A stretch of 39,724 nucleotides of DNA, taken from contig CANPTW010000023.1 of NCBI GenBank assembly GCA_947577075.1, forward strand, positions 1 through 39,724, read 5' to 3'. The first letter of the stretch is position 1, and every line of letters begins with the position of its first letter. Position numbers and translations under genes: made by a program. Below, in pieces: positions 1 to 8,082 of the stretch. The DNA comes from an uncultured Oscillibacter sp. GTDB lineage: Bacteria > Bacillota > Clostridia > Oscillospirales > Oscillospiraceae. Below the pieces are notes generated by a model. That model saw only the letters and a list, made by a program, of their open reading frames with translations. It was not told the origin of the DNA and made no database searches.

Positions 1-1532
1 TCCGCCGCGTCCGCCGCCAGCTTCTCCAGGAGACTGTGGAGGGACCCGTCGGTGCCGAAGAGCTTCCCCTCCTCCAGGGCCAGGTAGTCCCCCTCCTTGA
101 TGTCAAACCCGTCAAAATCCGAATCCCGGGCCGCATAGGTAATCTGCGCAGTGGTGACGCCGGAGAGGGATTCCGTCATGGCCCCCGCCAGAGTCTCGGC
201 GTCCGGGGCCTCAAAGTCCACGTTCATCATGGCGGTGATGCCCTGGGGCACTGTCTTGGTGGGAATGACCACCACGTTTTTTTCCGTCAGGGCCGCGCAC
301 TGCTGGGCGGCCATGATGATATTTCCGTTGTTGGGCAGGACGAATACCGTCTCGGCGGGGATCTGATCCACCCCCTCCAGGATGCTCTCCGTAGAGGGGT
401 TCATGGTCTGCCCGCCGGAGACCACGCCGTCCACGCCCAGGTCCTGAAACACGGCGGCCAGGCCGTCCCCTGCGCAGACGGAGAGGAAGCCGTACTTCTT
501 CTCCGGCGCGGCCACGACGTGCCCGCCCTCCGCGGTTCCGGCGGCCTCCGGCGCCGTCTCTTCCATTTCCAGGTCGTCCACGCTCTGGGCCTTTTTCCCG
601 GCGGCTACGTCCTCGTACTGGGTCCGCATGTTCTCAATCTTCGCCAGCTCCAGGGTGCCGTACTTCTGGCCCTCCGTCAGGGCGCTGCCGGGGATATTGG
701 TATGGACATGGACCTTGAACGCCTCGTCGTCTTCCCCGATGACCAGGCTGTCGCCGATGCTGTTGAGGTAGGCCCGGAAGGGCTCCAGGTCCACATTGGG
801 ATCGTTCTTCCGGACGATGAACACCGTATCGAAGGCAAAGGTGATCTCCTCGGTGGAGAAGACCTCAAAGTCGGCCTTGGCCTTTTTGGGCTCTTCCTCC
901 CCCAGCTCCGGCATGGGCTCTCCCCGGAGCTCCGCCAGCATGCCTTCCAGAATCAGCAGATACCCCTTGCCGCCCGCGTCCACAACCCCGGCCTTTTTCA
1001 GCACCGGGTTCATCTCGATGGTCTGCGCCAGGGCGCTGTGCCCCTCCTGAATCGCGGCCTCCAGCACCTTTTCAAAGTCCCGCTCCTCCTCGGCGCACTC
1101 CGCCGCCCGCTTGGCGGCCAGGCGGGACACGGTGAGAACGGTGCCCTCGGCGGGCTTCATGACCGCCTTGTAGGCGGAGGAAACCCCCTCCTGCATGGCG
1201 GCGGCGAAGACGGCGGCGTCGGCCGTCTCATGGCCCTTCAACCCCTTGGAAAGGCCCCGGAACAGCAGGGAGAGGATAACGCCGGAGTTCCCCCGGGCGC
1301 CCCGGAGAAGAGCGGAAGCGGTGATGGACACCGCCTGGTCCAGCGCCGCGGGCTCGGTCTTTTTCAGTTCCGTCACGGCGGCCCCAATGGTCATGGACAT
1401 GTTGGTGCCCGTGTCTCCGTCGGGGACGGGGAACACGTTCAGGTCGTTGATGGCCTGCTTTTGCGCGGTGATGGCGGCGGCGCCGTGAAGGATCATCCGC
1501 TTGAAAAGCCCGCCGGTAATCTGTTCATTCAT
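1..1532 (-). CDS. fakA: Fatty acid kinase catalytic subunit FakA (DAK2/YloV family), 3' end outside window
   Basis: FakA phosphorylates fatty acids held by FakB/DegV proteins and feeds acyl-phosphate into phospholipid synthesis in the cytoplasm. About 510 codons are visible. The N-terminal DhaL/DAK2 nucleotide-binding domain (roughly residues 1-200) shows the metal-binding stretch VFPVPDGDTGTNMSMT and the phosphate loop RGARGNSGVILS. A middle domain and a C-terminal region with VFVLPNNGNIIMAAQQ follow, as in YloV/FakA. The reading frame is still open at base 1, so the last part lies outside the window. The start is the ATG at 1532-1530, with a GGAGG-type site just upstream. It lies 16 bases after the Asp23/YloU gene, the conserved yloU-yloV pairing. 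The family is clear; activity on fatty acids is inferred from it. Confidence 0.9.
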   Translation of the reverse strand, partial: MNEQITGGLFKRMILHGAAAITAQKQAINDLNVFPVPDGDTGTNMSMTIGAAVTELKKTEPAALDQAVSITASALLRGARGNSGVILSLLFRGLSKGLKGHETADAAVFAAAMQEGVSSAYKAVMKPAEGTVLTVSRLAAKRAAECAEEERDFEKVLEAAIQEGHSALAQTIEMNPVLKKAGVVDAGGKGYLLILEGMLAELRGEPMPELGEEEPKKAKADFEVFSTEEITFAFDTVFIVRKNDPNVDLEPFRAYLNSIGDSLVIGEDDEAFKVHVHTNIPGSALTEGQKYGTLELAKIENMRTQYEDVAAGKKAQSVDDLEMEETAPEAAGTAEGGHVVAAPEKKYGFLSVCAGDGLAAVFQDLGVDGVVSGGQTMNPSTESILEGVDQIPAETVFVLPNNGNIIMAAQQCAALTEKNVVVIPTKTVPQGITAMMNVDFEAPDAETLAGAMTESLSGVTTAQITYAARDSDFDGFDIKEGDYLALEEGKLFGTDGSLHSLLEKLAADAA

Positions 1533-1548
1533 TCGATCTGTTCCTCCC

Positions 1549-1899
1549 TCACAGGGTCATGGAGTCCACGCAGACGTCCACGGCCCGAACCGTGACGCCG
1601 GTGTTCTTCTCCACCACATAGCGGACCTCGTTCATGATGGACCGGCAGACCGCAGGGAGATTGACGCCGTTTTCCACAATGATGTGGAGCTCGATGGAGA
1701 TGGAGTCGTCTTCGTGATACGAGATGCTGACGCCCTTGCTCATAGCCTCCCGGCGCAGCAGGTGGACCAGGCCGTCGGTCATGGAGCGGAAGGCCATGCC
1801 CTTGACGCCGAAGCAGTTGGTGGCGGCCATGCCCGTGATGTTGGAGAACACGGCGCTCGAGACGGAGATCTCACCTTGTTCAGACTTGAATTGGATCAT
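1549..1899 (-). CDS. Asp23/Gls24 family envelope stress protein (YloU-like)
   Basis: A 116-residue protein of the Asp23/Gls24 family, small alkaline-shock-type proteins that in some Firmicutes sit at the membrane periphery. It has the family layout: an N-terminal strand pair (GEISVSSAVFSNITGMAA), then GVKGMAF, a central SIELHIIVENGVNLPAV stretch and a C-terminal NTGVTVRAVDVCVDSM. No signal peptide or membrane segment is present. It is the first gene of a two-gene operon with fakA, an arrangement conserved across Firmicutes (yloU-yloV), which suggests a link to envelope lipid homeostasis. The exact biochemical role is not known. Confidence 0.88.
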   Translation of the reverse strand: MIQFKSEQGEISVSSAVFSNITGMAATNCFGVKGMAFRSMTDGLVHLLRREAMSKGVSISYHEDDSISIELHIIVENGVNLPAVCRSIMNEVRYVVEKNTGVTVRAVDVCVDSMTL

Positions 1900-1971
1900 G
1901 AGAACGTCCTTTCTTTCCCGGTATTGTCAAGGGGCGGCTTCCGCCCCCGGCTGAACCAGCACTTAAGCGCT

Positions 1972-2000
1972 ATTATAAACGATTTCCTGGGAAAGCACAA
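1972..2000 (-). promoter_or_regulatory. Sigma-A promoter for the yloU-fakA operon
   Basis: On the minus strand a -35 box TTGTGC (2000-1995) is followed after 17 bases by a consensus -10 TATAAT (1977-1972). It points at the Asp23-family gene, whose start is about 70 bases downstream. The interval 1900-2264 holds this promoter and the promoter of the divergent lipoprotein gene; I see no gene in it. Confidence 0.75.
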
Positions 2001-2178
2001 GTGGTATCGTCAACGAAGTTGAAAAAAAGCGGGCCCCTTTTTCGGGTCTGAGGGTCCGCAAAGCCCCATGCGCGCGGCGGCTTCCCGGCTGAAAAACGGA
2101 GGACGCCGGTTTTCGGCTTCTCCAAATGGGAGGCGGCGGGGTGTTACCGGATTGTAAAGAAGTGTAACCGCTTTGAAG

Positions 2179-2240
2179 TTGTGCGGGAAGCGCCCGGCGC
2201 TCTATACTGCTTGCTGGTACCTGGTACTACCTGGTACCAT
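2179..2240 (+). promoter_or_regulatory. Promoter with GGTACC repeat over the transcription start
   Basis: A -35-like TTGTGC (2179-2184), an 18-base spacer and a -10 TATACT (2203-2208) precede the lipoprotein gene. Directly over the expected transcription start lie three copies of TGGTAC (2215, 2222 and 2232), two of which complete the palindrome GGTACC (2216-2221 and 2233-2238). This looks like a binding site for a dimeric or tandem-bound regulator, but the regulator is not identifiable here. Confidence 0.55.
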
Positions 2241-2264
2241 ACAAACCGAAAAGGAGTGGAACCC

Positions 2265-3497
2265 ATGAAGAGGAGCCTGCGGAAGCTTCCAATCATCCTG
2301 GCGCTGCTGCTGGCGCTGGCGGCCTGCGGACAGGCGGAGGAAGAGGCGCCGCCGGAAGAAGCCGCGCCGGAAGAGTTGGAAACTCCCATGGAGCCGGAGC
2401 TCCCGGCTGAGGGGGACCCCATCCGGCCCGCTCTTCTGGAGGGGGAGGCCCGTTCCCCGGACGGACGCTTCCTGGCCCGGGTGGAGGGCCACCGCGAGGG
2501 GATTGCCTCGGGGGGGCTTTACCCGGCGGAGAAGGTGCAGATCACCGACGCGGAAACCGGCGAGGTCCTTTGGGAGGGAGACGGGGCCTATACCCAGTCC
2601 ATTCTCTGGTCTCCGGAGGGGGGCTTTGCCGCCCTGGCCCGGGAAGCGCGGACCTGGTGCTCCGTCACCGTTGTTGAGACGGCGGGCTGGACCAGCTGGG
2701 ACTTTGCCCTGCCGGACGGGAGCCCGATTCCGGAATACACCGCTCTCCCTTACGGTGAGCCCTGGGGCGCGTGGCAGTCGAAAGGCAGCCTGGACCTGAC
2801 GATTGGCCGGGGCGGGGACGCCGGAGAGCAGCGCTTTTACACCTGCGCCGTCGTAACCCGGGACGGAAGCCTCCAAGGAACCGTTTGGGAGGAGAGCCGC
2901 GAACCCCTTCCGGGAAGCTATGACTTCGACCACGACGGGGAGCCGGAAATCGCAGAGCTGGTGGAGGTCTATGGGGACGAAGCGCAGCACCGGACCGGCT
3001 GGTACGAGCTCCGGGTCCGAACCCCGGACAACCGCCTCTACTGGAGCCGGTCCCGGCATGTGGCCCACCCCGGCTGGGGCTCCTATTTCGCCTGCCGGGT
3101 GGACGGAGCGGACTATCTGCTCCGCTATGAGCCCGTTATGTACCAGGGCCTTGCCACGTACGCCTATCAGCTCTTTTCCCTGGGCGAAACCGGAGAGGAG
3201 CAGATCCTCCGGGAGGGAAGCGTGGAATTTGACGTCAACTTCGGCAGTCCCGTTCATGCGCAGTTTGACCCCGGGGCCATCGCCGCGTTTCTGGAAACGG
3301 TCCGCGGCTTCCTGGAGGACAGCGAGCTGCTCCTGACCACGGAGAGCGGCGAATTCCGCTCCGGCGGGCCCGGCGCGGAATTCAGGGACGACCTGGAGTT
3401 CTGGACCGGGGACCCGCTTTATGACGGCGGCAAATCCCTTGAGGAAAATATCCGGATGATCGGCGAGTATTGGCAGGAAATGCGGACCGCCGCATAA
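2265..3497 (+). CDS. Secreted lipoprotein of unknown function
   Basis: A 410-residue protein with a lipoprotein signal: a basic start (MKRSLRKLP), a hydrophobic stretch and the lipobox LAAC, giving Cys22 as the acylated residue. A short acidic Glu/Pro-rich linker follows. The mature part has beta-propeller-like or repeat-like features (RSPDGRFLARVEG, ILWSPEGGFAALAREA) and a segment DFDHDGEPEIAELVEVYG that resembles a calcium-binding DxDxDGxxE loop. The start at 2265 was chosen because it follows AAGGAGTGG and yields the complete signal peptide; the frame is open further upstream. It is a single-gene unit with its own promoter and ends at a strong bidirectional terminator. I do not recognise a named family. 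Confidence 0.8.
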   Translation: MKRSLRKLPIILALLLALAACGQAEEEAPPEEAAPEELETPMEPELPAEGDPIRPALLEGEARSPDGRFLARVEGHREGIASGGLYPAEKVQITDAETGEVLWEGDGAYTQSILWSPEGGFAALAREARTWCSVTVVETAGWTSWDFALPDGSPIPEYTALPYGEPWGAWQSKGSLDLTIGRGGDAGEQRFYTCAVVTRDGSLQGTVWEESREPLPGSYDFDHDGEPEIAELVEVYGDEAQHRTGWYELRVRTPDNRLYWSRSRHVAHPGWGSYFACRVDGADYLLRYEPVMYQGLATYAYQLFSLGETGEEQILREGSVEFDVNFGSPVHAQFDPGAIAAFLETVRGFLEDSELLLTTESGEFRSGGPGAEFRDDLEFWTGDPLYDGGKSLEENIRMIGEYWQEMRTAA

Positions 3498-3590
3498 ATC
3501 CCGCGCGTCCGCCTACAGGCGGCGCGTTTCTCAAGCCTTTAAAACCCGGGCCCGCCGGGAAGCGACGAGCCCCTTTCCTTCAGGCGAACC

Positions 3591-3624
3591 AAAAAGACCG
3601 GGGACGGCAGTCCCCGGTCTTTTT
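3591..3624. terminator. Bidirectional intrinsic terminator
   Basis: A perfect GC-rich stem (GACCGGGGAC / GTCCCCGGTC, loop GGCA) is flanked by AAAAA on the left and TTTTT on the right, so it can stop transcription on both strands. It lies between the convergent lipoprotein gene and the EFR1-type gene. Confidence 0.92.
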
Positions 3625-3634
3625 GCGGCAGCGC

Positions 3635-4456
3635 TCACAGAAAGGTTTCGATTTTCTTCGGTTCCGGAAAATTCCGCTCCAGCATGGCCACATGGGAACG
3701 AAACGCCGGATCGTCAAAATACTTGGCGCGGTGGGTACACTTCCGCACGCAGGATTGGCACTTGATGCAGGTTCCCGGCACCTCCGCCACGTTCTCCGGG
3801 TTGATGGCGCCCATGGGACAGGCTCGGGCGCAGACGCCGCAGTTACAGCACTTGCCCAGGTCCGTCCGGGGCTTGGCTTTCAGGAACTTCGCCGGCTCCC
3901 CGTCCAGGCCCTTGGGTATGTAATAGGGCGCCTCCGGATCTCCCGGGACCTCCACCGGCGGCGGAGCCTCCTCCAGAACCCGGATTTTTCCGGCAATCCG
4001 CCCGGCAAATTCCCGGACGGCCCGCTTATCGTCCCAGTCAGGGCGGCCCTCGCCCAGGGCGTCGGTAAAGGCGTGGCGGCCCGGAAAGGCTCCCGCCGCC
4101 AGGGTGAGGAAGCCCGTTTCCTCCAGCAGGGCGCAGAGCTCCGCCAGGGAATTGTCATAGGCCCGGTTGCCGAAGGTCACCGCCGCCACCGCCGGGGTCC
4201 CCTCCCCCCGGAGCTTGTCCCGGAGGTCCGGCGCAAGCTTGTTGGGCACCCGCCCGGCATAGGTCGGCGTGCCCACGACGGCCAGCTCCTCGCCGCTGAA
4301 GCGCAAAACCTCCCTTCGCTCCCCCGGCCGGGTGAAGCTCCGGCAGGTCAGGGGCAGACCCAGCTCCTCCGCCAGGGCCTCCGCCAGGGTGCGCACCACC
4401 TTATCCGTCACGCCGGTAGGGCTGAAATAGACTGCCGTAATCTGCCGCAGTTCCAT
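3635..4456 (-). CDS. EFR1 family ferrodoxin (flavodoxin-like domain plus two 4Fe-4S clusters)
   Basis: A 273-residue cytoplasmic iron-sulfur flavoprotein. Residues 1-165 form a flavodoxin-like fold with an FMN phosphate loop near the start (YFSPTGVTDKV) and the family motif VVGTPTYAGRVPNK. The C-terminal part has two bacterial ferredoxin motifs, CCNCGVCARACP and CIKCQSCVRKCT, which should bind two [4Fe-4S] clusters. Such proteins shuttle electrons in anaerobic clostridia, but the partner is not known. The ATG at 4456 follows AAAGGAGG. It is separated from the upstream four-cysteine gene by an 80-base gap that contains a strong hairpin, so it may be a separate transcript. Confidence 0.88.
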   Translation of the reverse strand: MELRQITAVYFSPTGVTDKVVRTLAEALAEELGLPLTCRSFTRPGERREVLRFSGEELAVVGTPTYAGRVPNKLAPDLRDKLRGEGTPAVAAVTFGNRAYDNSLAELCALLEETGFLTLAAGAFPGRHAFTDALGEGRPDWDDKRAVREFAGRIAGKIRVLEEAPPPVEVPGDPEAPYYIPKGLDGEPAKFLKAKPRTDLGKCCNCGVCARACPMGAINPENVAEVPGTCIKCQSCVRKCTHRAKYFDDPAFRSHVAMLERNFPEPKKIETFL

Positions 4457-4486
4457 GGAAAAGCCTCCTTTTCAATCTCTGTGAAG

Positions 4487-4516
4487 CCGCCCCGGCGAAC
4501 TGCTTCGCCGGGGCGG
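4487..4516. repeat. Strong intergenic hairpin
   Basis: A 13-base perfect inverted repeat (CCGCCCCGGCGAA, loop CTGC) lies between the four-cysteine gene and the EFR1-type gene. No T-run follows on either strand, so it may be an mRNA-stabilising or processing hairpin rather than a classical terminator. Confidence 0.6.
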
Positions 4517-4535
4517 AACCGTCATAAACGCGGGC

Positions 4536-4745
4536 TTAGAGGGAAAAATCCTCCTCGCTGAGCCGCTTGGTGTCCAGCGCCGCCGGACGGGGCGGAACGC
4601 GCTTCAACGGGTCGTAGCGGAAGGCGCGGCAGGCGTGCTCCACCGGCACCACGCCCCGCTTGACGCAGGCCACCTCCCGTTCGTTCAGCTGCTGCCCCCG
4701 CTTGCAGTAAGCGCAGCGGGGATCGATGTCTTTTCGAAACAGCAT
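4536..4745 (-). CDS. Small four-cysteine protein of unknown function
   Basis: A 69-residue basic protein with cysteines at positions 11, 14, 27 and 39 (CAYC, then VACVKRG and EHACRAF), a spacing compatible with a single zinc ribbon or similar metal site. The start MLFRKDIDPRC follows AAGGAAGG, a good ribosome site. It lies about 80 bases after clpE on the same strand. I do not recognise a named family; the cysteine spacing and the good ribosome site are the reasons to call it real. Overlapping frames in the same place lack this support. Confidence 0.72.
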   Translation of the reverse strand: MLFRKDIDPRCAYCKRGQQLNEREVACVKRGVVPVEHACRAFRYDPLKRVPPRPAALDTKRLSEEDFSL

Positions 4746-4826
4746 GGGGGACCTTCCTTTCCCGCCGGGCGGCGGAAAGTCCCCGGCTTGTCGAAATCAA
4801 AAGCTGCACCAATCGGCGGCAGGAAT

Positions 4827-7130
4827 TTAGAGCGTGCTGAGGCAAACCCGCTCGTTTTCGGCGGCGGCATTGATGCCGATGATGGGTTCCTCATAGCTGT
4901 TGATAATCTTGGTGGCCATGGGGTCCTCCAGTTCCTTCTGGATAGTCCGCCGGAGGTTCCGGGCCCCGTAGGTCCGGGAATAGGATTTCTGGGTCAGGAA
5001 ATCCACCAGGGTGGCGTCATAGGTAAAGGCAATGCCCTTTTCCTTCAGGGAGTCCCGCAGCTCATCCAGCATGATCCGGGCAATGGCCCGGAAGTTCTCC
5101 TCGGAAAGGCGGTTGAAGGTGATGACCGCGTCCACCCGGTTGATGAACTCCGGCCGCAGGAACTGCTGGAGGGCCTTCATGGCCTTCTCACTGTCCTGCT
5201 GGCTGAAGCTCCGGTCAAAGCCCACGGTGCCCTCCTTCGTGGCGCTTCCGGCGTTGGAGGTCATGACGATGATGGTGTTTTCAAAATTTACCTTCCGGCC
5301 GTGGGCGTCGGTGATTTCACCGTCGTCCAGAATCTGGAGCAGGACGTTCAGCACGTCGGGATGGGCCTTCTCAATCTCGTCGAAGAGGATGACGGCATAG
5401 GGCTTCCGGCGGATCTTCTCCGTCAGCTGCCCCGCCTCGTCATAGCCCACATATCCCGGGGGCGAGCCCACAATCCGGGAAACAGAGTGCTTCTCCATAA
5501 ATTCCGACATATCCAGGCGGATCAGGGCGTCGGGGGTGTTGAAGAGGTCCGTGGCCAGCTGCTTCACCAGCTCCGTCTTCCCGACGCCGGTGGAGCCCAC
5601 AAAGATGAAGCTGACCGGCTTGTGCTTGGGGGAGATGCCCACCCGGTTCCGGCGGACGGCGGCGGAGACGGCGGCGATGGCCTCGTCCTGGCCGATGATA
5701 TGGTCCTTCAGCCGCTCTTCCAGCTGGCTGAGGCGCTGGAACTCCTGCTCCCGGATGCGGGAGGCGGAAATCTTGGTCCAAAGCTCGATGACGTGGGCCA
5801 GATTCTCCATGGTCAGCTGGGGGGCACCCTTCTCGTCAATGGAGCCAAGCTCCGTGGAGAGCTGGAGGTCCCGGCTTTTCAGTTCCGCCATGCGGGCATA
5901 GTCCTCTTCGGACTTCTCCTCCTTTTCCTCCAGCATGGTCCGTTCCTTGGCGTAATCGTCCATTTCCCTCCGGATCTGCATCCGCCGGGAGATGTCCGGG
6001 TCTTTCAGGTTCAAATCCGAGCTGGCCTCGTCAATCAAGTCGATGGCCTTGTCCGGCAGGAAGCGGTCGGTGATGTAGCGTTCGCTGAGAAGCACCGCCT
6101 GGCGGAGGATGCCCTCCGTCAGCTTCACGCCGTGAAACTCCTCGTACTTGGGGGCCAGGCCCTTCAAAATCTTGATGGAGTCCTCCACCGAGGGCTCGTT
6201 CACCGTCACCGGCTGGAAGCGCCGCTCCAGGGCGGAGTCCTTTTCGATGTGCTTGCGGTATTCGTTAAAGGTCGTCGCGCCGATAACCTGAATCTCCCCC
6301 CGGCTCAGGGCGGGCTTCAGGATATTGGCGGCGTTCATGCTGCCCTCGGCGTCTCCGGCCCCCACCAGGTTGTGGACCTCGTCGATCATCAGGATAATGT
6401 TTCCCAGGCGCTTCACCTCGTCGATGAGGCCCTTCATCCGGCTCTCAAACTGGCCCCGGAACTGGGTACCGGCCACCAGGGCCGTCAGATCCAGGAGGTA
6501 GACCTCCTTCTCCCGGAGCTTGAAGGGCACGTCGCCCTCCGCGATGCGCTGGGACAGGCCCTCGGCGATGGCGGTCTTGCCCACGCCGGGTTCGCCGATG
6601 AGGCAGGGGTTGTTTTTCTGCCGCCGGTTCAGAATCTGAACCACCCGCTCGATCTCCTCCGCCCGTCCGATGACCGGGTCCAGCTTGCCCTCCTTGGCCT
6701 TCTGGGTCAGGGAGATGCAGTAATTCTCCAGGTATTTCCGCTTGGTGTTTTTGGCGGGCTCCTTCTTTTCCCGGCGTTCGCTTCGGCCCTCCTCGGCGCT
6801 CTCCTTGGAGGACTCGCCGCCGGAGAACAGGCGGTTCAGGAAGGGAAAGGTGGCGGTTTTGCCCTCTTCCTCCTCCTCGCCTTCCTCGCCGCCGGGCAGG
6901 TCCTCGATGTTCTCCACGCCGTTCATGGCCTGCATCATTTCGCTGTTCAGAGTCTCCAGGTCCTCGTCGGAGATGCCCATGCGCTTCATCATGTCGTCCA
7001 CCTGGGGAAGCCCCAGCTCCTTGGCGCACTTCAGGCACAGGCCCTCGTTGATGGTTTTTTCGCCGTCCAGCTTGGAAATGAAGACCACGGCGACATTTTT
7101 CTTGCATTTTGAGCAAAGTGTCGGCTGCAT
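4827..7130 (-). CDS. clpE: ATP-dependent Clp protease ATP-binding subunit, ClpE type
   Basis: A 767-residue Hsp100 unfoldase that feeds substrates to ClpP. It has the ClpE architecture: an N-terminal C4 zinc finger (CSKCKK and CLKCAKELG, residues 5-38) in place of the ClpC N-domain repeats, a charged linker, a first AAA+ domain (Walker [10 protein letters not shown], Walker [11 protein letters not shown]), a central coiled/UVR-like segment, and a second AAA+ domain (Walker [10 protein letters not shown], Walker [12 protein letters not shown]). A VGF tripeptide ([10 protein letters not shown]) is the ClpP-docking loop. The start at 7130 follows GGAGG-TTTAAGAGGT and leaves the zinc finger at the very N-terminus; an in-frame ATG 28 codons upstream would add an unlikely extension. 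It is probably heat/stress induced. I found no clear CtsR heptamer repeats upstream. Confidence 0.93.
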   Translation of the reverse strand: MQPTLCSKCKKNVAVVFISKLDGEKTINEGLCLKCAKELGLPQVDDMMKRMGISDEDLETLNSEMMQAMNGVENIEDLPGGEEGEEEEEGKTATFPFLNRLFSGGESSKESAEEGRSERREKKEPAKNTKRKYLENYCISLTQKAKEGKLDPVIGRAEEIERVVQILNRRQKNNPCLIGEPGVGKTAIAEGLSQRIAEGDVPFKLREKEVYLLDLTALVAGTQFRGQFESRMKGLIDEVKRLGNIILMIDEVHNLVGAGDAEGSMNAANILKPALSRGEIQVIGATTFNEYRKHIEKDSALERRFQPVTVNEPSVEDSIKILKGLAPKYEEFHGVKLTEGILRQAVLLSERYITDRFLPDKAIDLIDEASSDLNLKDPDISRRMQIRREMDDYAKERTMLEEKEEKSEEDYARMAELKSRDLQLSTELGSIDEKGAPQLTMENLAHVIELWTKISASRIREQEFQRLSQLEERLKDHIIGQDEAIAAVSAAVRRNRVGISPKHKPVSFIFVGSTGVGKTELVKQLATDLFNTPDALIRLDMSEFMEKHSVSRIVGSPPGYVGYDEAGQLTEKIRRKPYAVILFDEIEKAHPDVLNVLLQILDDGEITDAHGRKVNFENTIIVMTSNAGSATKEGTVGFDRSFSQQDSEKAMKALQQFLRPEFINRVDAVITFNRLSEENFRAIARIMLDELRDSLKEKGIAFTYDATLVDFLTQKSYSRTYGARNLRRTIQKELEDPMATKIINSYEEPIIGINAAAENERVCLSTL

Positions 7131-7188
7131 ACCTCTTAAACCTCCACGCGCCCTCCCGGCGCTATTGTTTGATATCGTCAGCGGATCT

Positions 7189-7240
7189 GAAACGGGAAAC
7201 ACTCCCGTTTTCAAGCGGCGGGCACCGGCCCGCCGGCGTG
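7189..7240. terminator. Two adjacent hairpins between clpE and the cvpA-like gene
   Basis: Two GC-rich inverted repeats lie side by side: GAAACGGGA/TCCCGTTTT around 7190-7210 and GGCGGGC/GCCCGCC around 7214-7232. They sit just after the end of the long truA-cvpA gene series and before clpE. They could end the upstream operon, although no long T-run is present. Confidence 0.45.
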
Positions 7241-7322
7241 AACAGCACGCATCCGTTTTACATGTGAAGCCGGACAGGCGCGGCGCTTCCGCGAATACCG
7301 GCGGCCGTATGCACGGGTGCTT

Positions 7323-8024
7323 TTACGCTCCCAGGAATTTCAGGGCGTCCAGAGGCGTGTGGGTGGTGAAAAACCGGAAAATCCGGCCGCTCTCCTCCGC
7401 CTCGAAGGAAACTCCCACCAGGCGCAGGACCCACACCGCCAAAAACAGCAGCAGCGCGCCCTCCGCCAGGCCCACCAGGCCGCCGCCCACGGCGTTCAGC
7501 CCGTGGAGGCCCGGCAGCTTTAAAACCGCGTCCAGCATCCGCACCAGCAGGTGCAGGGCGAGGGTCAGCAGGACGAAGGAAATCATGTACAGCACGCCGT
7601 ACAGCATGGACCGGGCCACGCTCTCAACGACGGCGGTCACCAGACGGGCCCCGGTGCTTTGGGCGGCGTCCGCCGCCCGAAATGCCAGCGTATCCCAGAG
7701 GGCCTGGTCCACGCCCAGCAGGCCCAGCATATCCGCCACGGACAACCCGTCCTCCGGGGAAGGGCCCGTTCCCGGGACCTCTCCGGGAAACTGCTCTTGA
7801 ATGGCCTCGTCCAAGCGGGCCTCGATCCGCTTTTCAATAACGGGGGCAATGAGCTTCGCCGCCGGGGCCGACAGGGCCGAGGCGACAATCCCCGCTCCCG
7901 CCAGGGACAGCGCCAGCACCAGCAGCCCCGCCAGGGTACGCAGCAGCCCCTTCCAGGCCCCCAGAATCCCGAAGCCCGCAAGCACCGCAATGGCGATGGC
8001 ATCTATTATAACAGGTGTCGTCAA
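7323..8024 (-). CDS. CvpA family membrane protein
   Basis: A 233-residue integral membrane protein of the CvpA/colicin V production family. The first hydrophobic helix carries the family-typical N-terminus (VIIDAIAIAVLAGFGILGAWKGLLRTL). A second long helix follows, then an extended non-membrane insertion of about 75 residues, then three further hydrophobic segments with GLNAVGGGLVGLAEGALLLFLAVWVL, which matches the conserved G-x-x-D/N-x-x-G-G core. The role of Firmicute CvpA proteins is uncertain; links to envelope homeostasis are known in other bacteria. It is the last gene of the long minus-strand series, 58 bases after the DUF5711 gene. Confidence 0.85.
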   Translation of the reverse strand: MTTPVIIDAIAIAVLAGFGILGAWKGLLRTLAGLLVLALSLAGAGIVASALSAPAAKLIAPVIEKRIEARLDEAIQEQFPGEVPGTGPSPEDGLSVADMLGLLGVDQALWDTLAFRAADAAQSTGARLVTAVVESVARSMLYGVLYMISFVLLTLALHLLVRMLDAVLKLPGLHGLNAVGGGLVGLAEGALLLFLAVWVLRLVGVSFEAEESGRIFRFFTTHTPLDALKFLGA

Positions 8025-8082
8025 ACTTTCCTACCTCTTCTCCTGTAAACGTTTTGTGAACACACCCCTATTTTTTTCACAT

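Noticed and set aside
2144-3257. Minus-strand frames opposite the lipoprotein gene
   Set aside because: No start signal. The plus strand has a full promoter, ribosome site, signal peptide and terminator.
4635-7112. Long open frame (825 codons) opposite clpE
   Set aside because: Composition is typical of an antisense shadow, and clpE on the other strand is unmistakable.
7131-7322. CtsR operator in front of clpE
   Set aside because: No tandem GGTCAAA-type heptamers seen in the leader on either strand.
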